A DNA stretch of 64,000 nt from Tillus elongatus (taxonomy: Eukaryota > Arthropoda > Insecta > Coleoptera > Cleridae): contig OZ023267.1 of NCBI GenBank assembly GCA_964006375.1, positions 82,517,906 through 82,581,905 on the forward strand. The letters run 5' to 3'. Below the pieces are notes generated by a model, which saw only the letters and a list, made by a program, of their open reading frames with translations, was not told where the DNA came from and ran no database searches. Position 1 is the stretch's first letter, and every line of letters starts with the position of its first letter. The position numbers were made by a program, and so were the translations under genes. This document shows, piece by piece, positions 53,145 to 64,000 of this stretch.

Positions 53145-55830
53145 ATGGAGGGATTAATATCAGAATTGGTGAAGGCCATAAAATCTTCACGTACCGCACC
53201 TGAACAAATTGATTTGCCTCTCTTTCGCCCAGATTTGACAGATGCAAAGAAGTGGTTATCCGAAGTCACGAGTATTAAAAATGAATTCGAGTGGTCCGAC
53301 CAACAGGTTTTAACCCGAATAGGTCGTTTTTTTGTCGGGAATATCTAAAACTTGGTTTGATACGTGGACACCAGAAGTAAAAACATGGCAAATATTTCAA
53401 CGAGATTTTTCGGAAGCCTTTCCCCCAAAGAAAAACCTTGGCCGTTTGCTTTCGGAAGCTGCTAACTTTAACAGCAATTCATGCAATACGTATGATGCTT
53501 ACGTATTCGAAAAAGCGAGCCTACTTCGAAATCTTTGCGTTCAATGGGAAGAAGCAGATCTCGTAGAATTAGTGGTTCATGGAATCAAGGAGCGAGATAT
53601 TTGCACCATAGCTGGTAATCAAAATTTCAAAAAATTATCTGAGCTCATTTCATTCCTGGGAACTGTTCCTAAGCGAAATGCTGACCAACATGTCGAGAGA
53701 AAACCTACCGAATTAGGGGAGCCTCCTCGCAAACGTTTTCGAGATGATTCGTTTGTTACGGTTAGGCGCCGACGAACAAAATGTTTCAAATGTGGTAAGG
53801 AAGGACATATGCAGAGAGACTGCAGGGAAAATGTGAAAAATGAAACACGTTTAAACAATAAACCCAGTGCTCCAACCGCTTTTAATAACCAGGTGTGTTC
53901 TTTTTGTGCAAAAACTGGACATGATGCTGATCGATGTTTCCTTCGTCAAAATATTGAAAAGCGCAAAAATGTCAAGTTTTGTGGTAGTGGAAAATTTAGT
54001 AATCCAGCCAAAGTAAAAGTCGATGGTGTAAGTTTAACAGGCATAATTGATACAGGCTCAGATGTATCATTAATCGCTCAAAGATATGCCATACCGTTTC
54101 AACATAAAATTAAATTATGCTATACAACCATCACTGGTATACTTCCAGGGAAATTCGTATCTACTCGGGAGCTTGAAGCTGTCTTTGAGATGTCCGACGT
54201 CACCACGAATTTGAAATTTGCCTTTGTGCCAGATGATTTCCTTGAATATGACGTTCTTGTTGGATGCAACCTGTACGAGGAACCGGACATTGTTTGTATT
54301 ACTGATCATACAGGGAGTAGAATTGTTCGTAATAAAATTGCCCAAATTCTATGCACTATTTCTAGTAACCTTGATACAAATATCGACGTTCCACAAATAC
54401 GTAAACAGGATCTCATAGACTTGTTGACTCGCTTCAAAGGTATGTTAGCAACTGGAAATGCAATACCATGTGTGAACAATGCTGTCATGCATATAAAATT
54501 ACGTGATGAGTATATCATCAGCCGGAATCCTTATCGGTTGTCTACTGAAGAGAGAAAAATCGTTAGAGGCATTATAGATGATCTTCTGACGAATAACATA
54601 ATCAAAGAAAGTGACTCGCCGTACGCTAGCCCAATTATACTTGTTAGAAAAAAGGAAGGATCTTACAGGATGTGCGTAGATTTCAGGGAACTGAACTCCC
54701 ATACCGTCAAGGACAGGTACCCCCTTCCGCTAATAGACGACGTACTAATCCCATCAGAAACTTATGAAGAAAATTTACATTCATTGGACGTCGTCCTGAA
54801 GGCACTACAAGCAGCAGGCTTCTCATTGAATCTGAATAAATGTCATTTTTTTCAAGAAAAGCTTGAATATTTGGGGAGAGAAATATCGGGAGAAGGTATT
54901 CGCCCCGGAATGCGGAAAATAGAGGCGCTTCACAAATCACCGGTACCAACGTCAGTTAAGCAGGTTCGACAACTTATGGGTTTAGCCGGATACTTTCGAA
55001 AATTCATTCCTGAGTTTGCCTCTCGTACTGCCTGTATCACTAAACTCACTAAAGGTAATGAACCCTTTGTCTGGATGGAAGAACAAGAACTTGCTAGAAA
55101 ATACATCATTGATCACTTGACATCTAGACCCTTGCTCTGTGTATTTGACCCTGAACTGCCTACAGAATTACACACCGATGCTAGTAGTATTGGCTATGGT
55201 GGTGTTCTAATGCAGAAATCTGATGGAAATAACAGGGTTATAGGTTATTTCAGTAAAAGAACGACAAAATTTGAAGAAAAATATCACTCGTACGAGTTAG
55301 AAACCCTTTCAGTGGTGAACTCTTTAAAACACTTTAGAGTATACTTACTGGGAATTCAATTTACACTTGTAACTGACTGCAATGCTATTAAGTCAACTGC
55401 AACAAAAAAAGATATTCTGCCTAGAGTAGCCCGGTGGTGGATATATATGCAAGACTTTAATTTTGACATTGTGTATCGCAAAGGAAGTTCCTTGCCTCAC
55501 GTCGACTATTTAAGCAGGAATCCCGCTGCTATACGACATATCAGAACACATGAAAGTTGGCTTTATATCGAACAAAGAGGGAATGCTGAGGTTAGGCAAC
55601 TTATAAATGACTGGAAGGAAGGGCGTCTTGATAAATCTCAATATACAGTGAAAAATGATATTTTATATCACATAGTGAAAACTGAAAATGAGACAAGCGC
55701 AAAAGCGTTTGTGCCTCGCCAAAGCCGACTAGGCTTATTAAGAATATTTCACGATGAGCAGTGCCATGTAGGAACAGACAAGACACTTGAATCCATTAAG
55801 AAAACAATTTTGGTTTCCACGATTACGCCA
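53145..55830 (+). pseudogene. Gag-protease-RT-RNase H polyprotein, frameshifted and RT-deleted
   Basis: The ATG at 53145 starts gag ('MEGLISELVKAI'). A run of seven T at 53327-53333 shifts the frame, after which one frame stays open to 55986. Two zinc knuckles lie at about 53782-53823 (CFKCGKEGHMQRDC) and 53895-53936 (CSFCAKTGHDADRC). Protease has 'IDTGSDVSLI' at about 54047. RT begins 'YRLSTEERKIVRGIIDDLL', 'SPYASPIILVRKKEGSYRMCVDFRELN', then jumps from 'YPLPLIDDVL' to 'IPSETYEENLHSLD', losing the palm core. RNase H follows with 'LHTDASSIGYG', 'YELETL', 'TDCNAI' and 'HVDYLSR'. It would form the particle and copy RNA to DNA; this copy cannot do so by itself. Gag and pol share a frame without a separate stop. 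Confidence 0.9.
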
Positions 55831-56799
55831 GTTTGTCAAGAATTACATAAGGCATTGTCTCGTTTGCGCTGTGAAGAAAACCCGTTCAGGACCATTGCAG
55901 GGATTCATAACCAATGTGGAAAAACCAACAGAACCCATGAAGGTTTTACATGCGGATTGTCTGGGGCCATTAGAGACAACAAGTGATGGACATAAACACG
56001 TACTTGTACTAATTGACGCCTTCACAAAGTATTGTGTCCTTTAACCTTTAAGAACAGTAAAAGCTGATGAAACTAGGGTGGCCATTCAATTATTCGTATC
56101 ACTTTTTGGAACTCCTGGGAAGATAATAATGGATGCGGAAAAAAATTTTAAGAATTTAAGTTTACCTGAGTACTTGGATTCTTTGGGTATTGAATACCAC
56201 TACACAACTCCAGACATACACCGGTCGAACGGTCAAGTAGAGCGATATATGAGAACTATTATGAATCTCATTCGAGTAGAAACAAAAATACGGTCAGAAT
56301 GGTCGAGCAGTTTGTGGAAAATTCAACTCGTATTGAATACAACCATTCAAAAAACAACTGGTGTCACTCCGCTAAGAGCTTTGATTGGTATAGACGGCGC
56401 GACACCACTCATTCAATCTTTACTTCGAAATGTCACAAATGACTTGCAACCTATACGTAATATGCAATTAGACCGTAACAGAGTCAGAGATAATCTTGAG
56501 GCTTCTGTTCACACCCGTCTTAGAGCCAATCAAGGGCGCCTCAACACTGTTAACTACAAGGTGGGCGATTTTGTTCTCATGCACCGGGATGAATGTATGC
56601 ATCAGGGCAAATTAAAATACGAGTTTCAAAGGCCATACGAAATTATGAGCACAACCCCAGAGGGTCGCTTTGAAATCAGAAGAGTAGGAAAGTCATTGAT
56701 AACTAAAGCAGCCAAGGAGCAGCTGAGGATGTGGCCGAATGATTGGTCACTTTCAATGGACATGACGGAAATTCTTGATTTAATGGAAAGTGAATTGAG
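55787..56799 (+). pseudogene. integrase domain with frameshift and one stop
   Basis: It follows RNase H after a one-base shift at an A run near 55799-55804. The HHCC zinc-binding region ('FHDEQCHVG' before the shift, 'YIRHCLVC' after it) is followed by the catalytic core: Asp in 'LHADCLGPL', Asp in 'IIMDAEKNF' and Glu in 'SNGQVER', with 35 residues between the last two. A TAA at 56042-56044 interrupts the core; the same frame continues beyond it. The C-terminal region ('NYKVGDFVLMHRD', 'KLKYEFQRPYEI') resembles the GPY/F-type module of Metaviridae. The last codons 'MESEL' run into a GTAGGT donor. Confidence 0.88.
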
Positions 56800-58015
56800 G
56801 TAGGTCTTATGGCAAATAGCCGTGTTAGAATATTTTTATTTTTAGAATATTTTTATTTAGAATATACTTACTCGTATTTATGTTTGGTTAATGTTTAAAG
56901 CTTGTTACGCTTTGCATTAAATTTGATTGGATGTTTTAAAGCTTGTTACGCTTTGCATCATGTTTGCTTAATGTTTAAAGCTTGTTTCGCTTTGCATTAG
57001 ATTTGATTGGATGTTTTAAAGCTTGTTACGCTTTGCATCATGTTTGCTTAATGTTTAAAGCTTGTTACGCTTTGCATTAGATTTGATTGGATGTTTTAAA
57101 GCTTGTTACGCTTTGCATCATGTTTGCTTAATGTTTAAAGCTTGTTACGCTTTGCATTAAATTTAATTGGATGTTAGAATATTTTTATTTTTAGAATATT
57201 TTTATTTAGAATATACTTACTCGTATTTATGTTTGGTTAATGTTTAAAGCTTGTTACGCTTTGCATTAAATTTGATTGGATGTTTTAAAGCTTGTTACGC
57301 TTTGCATCAGGTTTGCTTAATGTTTAAAGCTTGTTACGCTTTGCATTAGATTTGATTGGATGTTTTAAAGCTTGTTACGCTTTGCATCATGTTTGCTTAA
57401 TGTTTAAAGCTTGTTACGCTTTGCATTAGATTTGATTGGATGTTTTAAAGCTTGTTACGCTTTGCATTAAATTTAATTGGATGTTTAAAGCTTGTTACGC
57501 TTTGCATCAAGCTTTGTTAATGTTTAAAGCTTGTTACGCTTTGCATTGAGTTTGATTGGATGTTTAAAGCTTGTTACGCTTTGCATTATGTTTGTTTAAT
57601 GTTTAAAGCTGGTTACGCTTTGCATTAAGTTTGATTGAATGTTTAAAGCCTGTTTAGTTGTGCTTTCTGCTTGGTTAATGTTTGAATTCTTTGCATTAAA
57701 TTTGGTTGAAAGTGTGAAGTTTATTATGTTTCGCTTTACATGGTGTTTTAGCAAATGTTTAGGCTCTCCATAGCCTTTAATTTAATTTTAAGAAATGATG
57801 TCCCCTAGTGTGCTTAATTACTGATACAGTGATGTTATTTTTAGGATTTCTTTCGATTTGAGTTTGTATTAAGAATTGATTTGATTGTATTTAGTAAAGT
57901 AAACTCAATGCCTTGTACAACTAAGAAAGCACTACTGTAGCAATTTGTATGCAATGATTCTTTTGTTCATTACATTTCAAAGTGACATATAAAGCTGTGA
58001 TAATCTTACTTTCAG
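56800..58015 (+). other. candidate intron inside the retrotransposon (1216 bp)
   Basis: Donor 'gag/gtaggt' at 56800 and acceptor 'ttactttcag/c' ending at 58015. Splicing removes a TAG that would end pol in the unspliced frame at 56801-56803. It joins the frame in phase to a 55 bp exon ending in TAG. The tandem array fills most of it. No other coding signal. Confidence 0.5.
56829..57640. repeat. tandem array of an approximately 40 bp hairpin unit
   Basis: About 17 copies of a unit containing 'aaagcttgttacgctttgca', in which AAAGC and GCTTT can pair around a TTGTTAC loop. Units alternate between two types ('catcatgtttgctta' and 'cattagatttgattgg'), so the working period is about 80 bp. A larger duplication repeats the leading 'agaatatttttatttttaga' segment near 56829 and again near 57175. 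Copies decay toward 57700. Confidence 0.92.
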
Positions 58016-58070
58016 CGAGGGAGAGGAACAAGGCGATCAACTTAACCCGGAGGTGGTTGATGACATTTAG
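58016..58070 (+). CDS. candidate 3' terminal exon of pol
   Basis: After splicing it adds 18 acidic residues, 'SEGEEQGDQLNPEVVDDI', then TAG. The phase fits exactly: two bases from the upstream exon plus C. An acidic tail is plausible for a pol C-terminus, but this needs transcript support. Confidence 0.45.
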
Positions 58071-58072
58071 AT

Positions 58073-58094
58073 AAAACATCGAGAGCGATGTTTT
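58073..58094. repeat. 9 bp hairpin before the 3' LTR
   Basis: 'aaaacatcg' and 'cgatgtttt' flank AGAG, 16 bp before the LTR, where a polypurine tract is usually found. A purine run, 'cgagggagaggaacaagg', lies about 77-94 bp upstream of the LTR instead. Confidence 0.6.
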
Positions 58095-58109
58095 GGTTAG
58101 GATTGGCCG

Positions 58110-58342
58110 TGTTAGAAATTAAGAAAAAACAATGGATCTGACAACGCTGTATCGAGGCCGCCTACGGTCGTTCGTTAGGAAGACACCATTTCTTTCTTCA
58201 ACGTTCGCTCGTGTTATGTGTAATTCGGCTGCCTAATTTAACTTTACGTTTTGTGTCTGTATTATAATCTTTTCTGTAAATACAATCTATGAACATTGTC
58301 TACTTTCCGAAAACCTTTACCTAACGATTTTTAGTAAATTCT

Positions 58343-58347
<5 letters not shown>
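58110..58347 (+). repeat. 3' LTR
   Basis: Matches the 5' LTR from 'tgttagaaattaag' to 'attcttaaat'. Differences are 'tttctgt' for 'tttgtgt', 'ccgaaaacc' for 'ccgtaaacc', and loss of four bases at 'cattgtttgtct'. It runs directly into TA repeats. Confidence 0.9.

Positions 58348-58413
<66 letters not shown>
58346..58413. repeat. (TA)n microsatellite
   Basis: Directly 3' of the LTR, the right half of the presumed TA-array insertion site. Confidence 0.95.
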
Positions 58414-58417
<4 letters not shown>

Positions 58418-58431
58418 ACCTATAATAAAAA

Positions 58432-58559
58432 TTTAAACTGACCCCGGGAATGGGTTCTAGGGGTCCTAGTTCGCGCTCATTTGAAAATTTTTTGCAAAGT
58501 TTCACCATCGATACCTCTCTAATGGTGATTTTTTTAAAATAAAAATTCACTAATAAATA

Positions 58560-58650
<91 letters not shown>

Positions 58651-59335
58651 ACACGATCACTCAAAAAGTTCTTAACCGATTTTGATGAAACTCAGCAAGA
58701 GTCTTTATTGCATTAATAGTTGTAAAAAAAGGTGTTTGCAAATTCACATGGAAAATCTGTTTTAGAATTTTCTTGAAAAGTAATTTGTTTAGCAAACTGT
58801 GTAAAATATTTTTACCTAGCTAATTGCGTAAAAAGAATTTTATATAAATTTTGTGAGCATTTAAGCCGACTTTCGTAAGAAGATGGTTATTTTCGTGAAA
58901 GGGGTTGTTTGCAAATTTTTGTGTAAATATTTTTTTAAATTTTTGTCAAAAAGCTTTTTCTGAATAATTATATCTGGGCTAGTGTAGTTTTTGTGTAAAT
59001 CGCTTGAACTGGTTCGTTCTCTAGAAAATCGGACCAGTTGTTTCGGGAAAATTATATTTATTTTCGAAAAATGTTTATATTTTTATATTAATATGTGTCA
59101 AATTTGGTTACCAGTATAACCTATATAGTAGAAACAATGTGCCATGTTTCATCAAAATAACTTTATTGTTTGAAAATGTACAAAAATGTCCGAAAGTAAA
59201 CTTAAAATGTTCATGAAAAAACTGGTTTCTTGGCCAACGAACCTTATAGGTTAATAGTAAATTGAGCTATTAAAATTTGAAGCATTTAATGAAAATTCGC
59301 CAGCATAACGCTCTTGCTGCGTCCAGAATTTCTTT
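58432..59335. repeat. family A copies around a (TA)n array
   Basis: Minus-oriented 'gggttctaggggtcctag' at about 58450 and the hairpin near 58530 are followed by (TA)n at 58562-58648. Then come 'cgatcactcaaaaagttctt' at about 58655 and a plus-oriented terminal block 'cgccagcataacgctcttgc' at about 59297. Confidence 0.75.
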
Positions 59336-60165
59336 TCTTACAAACATGCATTATATTTCTATGGAAAATGCAAAAATGCATAAACATAAGGCGTGTTCGA
59401 AAAAAAAAAGAAATATTGTATCACCAACGACTTATGGGCCACCTGTGATTGTAGTAATAATTTTCTAAGATGTAGCTCAAGACGCCCTATAATTTATGTA
59501 TACATTTTTTTTTTGTATCTTGTATAATAACTGATATATTCAGCTTTAATGATTTTTTACGAAAATTCACCATAAATTATATACCATTAAACGATAAACC
59601 CTATAGTTAAAACTACTGCCAAAGCATCAGAGAAAGGGTCTATTTGAAATGAATTTTCTGGAAATATTTTAGTAAAATGAAGGACAAGGACGGTTGAAGC
59701 TAACTGTTCAGGGTTTGTAAAACATCGTTCTTACGATATTTTCTTTACATAACCCGTATTAGTTTTAGGTTCTTTTCCTAAATGTTGCCAATTTTGACGT
59801 TTTAAATCGCGACTTTGACGTTTTGAGGAAAACCCCAATTTATTTTTCTTTAAGTGCCTATGACTTTTTTGTCTTTTAAGTTACAGAGCTAAATGTTGGT
59901 ACATAATTTACCTATAATGACATAAACCCGCGTACCGTTGCCCTTACTTTGTTATTTCCGGAGATTTATATAAAATTATTTTTTTTCGATAGAAAACACA
60001 AAATTTTCCGAGAAACCCTGTGCCGATTTTCCTGGCTAACGAACTTATCCGAGCGGCTTGCAAAAGGAAGGTATTCATCAAATTTGATCAAAATCGGCCC
60101 ATTATTTTTTTAATTATCGCTGTGATACACACACACGCGCGCGCGCGCACATGCACACCCACACG
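59336..60165. repeat. family A extended internal segment
   Basis: Collinear with 13930-14730 over about 800 bp, ending in a CA/CG tract at 60127-60169 as there. No ORF. Confidence 0.7.

Positions 60166-63965
<3,800 letters not shown>

Positions 63966-64000
<35 letters not shown>
63966..64000. repeat. (TA)n microsatellite, open at window end
   Basis: Follows the outer right block of the palindrome and continues past the window. Confidence 0.95.

Larger units (their letters stand above)
51938..58347 (+). mobile_element. Ty3/Gypsy LTR retrotransposon, young but defective, about 6.4 kb
   Basis: Two LTRs of about 240 bp flank leader, gag, protease, RT, RNase H, integrase and a 3' region. LTRs differ by about two substitutions and one 4 bp indel, so insertion was recent. 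The coding frame is broken by a T-run frameshift in gag, an A-run frameshift before integrase, one stop in integrase, and an in-frame deletion in RT. No env-like frame. The space where env would lie holds a tandem-repeat array inside a candidate intron. Confidence 0.92.

Noticed and set aside
56829..57640. Tandem array considered as CRISPR-like
   Set aside because: Units are directly adjacent with no unique spacers, there are no cas genes, and the context is a eukaryotic retrotransposon.

Overview
The window looks like a transposon-rich, AT-rich animal genome, most probably an insect or another arthropod. The evidence is GT-AG introns with classic acceptors, a nested mix of non-LTR, Penelope, Ty3/Gypsy, Tc1/mariner and SINE copies, and more than two dozen (TA)n arrays. 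There is no operon structure and no prokaryotic signal. I cannot name the species from sequence alone.

Layout. 0-5 kb: degenerate exon-like sequence of an unidentified gene family, simple repeats and a possible LTR edge. 5-9 kb: a 3' Jockey-like fragment, a 1.5 kb fold-back repeat and a smaller inverted repeat between two (TA)n arrays. 9-21 kb: dispersed repeats, a Penelope-terminus inverted repeat, mariner remnants, a tRNA-type SINE and a 5S-rRNA-derived sequence. 21-25.4 kb: a duplicated block (second copy at 50.2-51.8 kb) leading into a degenerate Ty3/Gypsy-like gag and protease. 25.5-29.8 kb: a nearly intact two-ORF non-LTR retrotransposon with one stop in its endonuclease, ending in a 1.1 kb pure (GT)n array. 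31.5-44 kb: the one convincing host-type gene, which I assemble from four exons with matching phases. It encodes about 950 residues with two zinc fingers, a tyrosine-recombinase-like (Crypton-like) domain and a C-terminal SANT-like exon. Its second intron holds a Jockey-like copy that was itself invaded by a Penelope-like element. 44-50 kb: two head-to-head tRNA-derived SINEs, a second long pure (GT)n array of 1.6 kb, and a textbook hammerhead ribozyme motif on the minus strand. 51.9-58.3 kb: a young Ty3/Gypsy element with near-identical LTRs, broken by two frameshifts, a stop and an in-frame loss of the RT core. It carries a candidate intron filled with a hairpin-forming tandem repeat. 58.4-64 kb: copies of the dominant dispersed repeat, including a 3.5 kb palindrome.

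The recurring theme is a repeat family (called family A here) that carries a (TA)n tract at a fixed internal position, between a block containing 'cccctagaaccca' and a block containing 'cgataactcaaaaa'. It ends in a conserved 'taccataacgcacttgctgc' block. It accounts for many of the microsatellites. Apart from the recombinase-like gene, I see no host gene that I can support.
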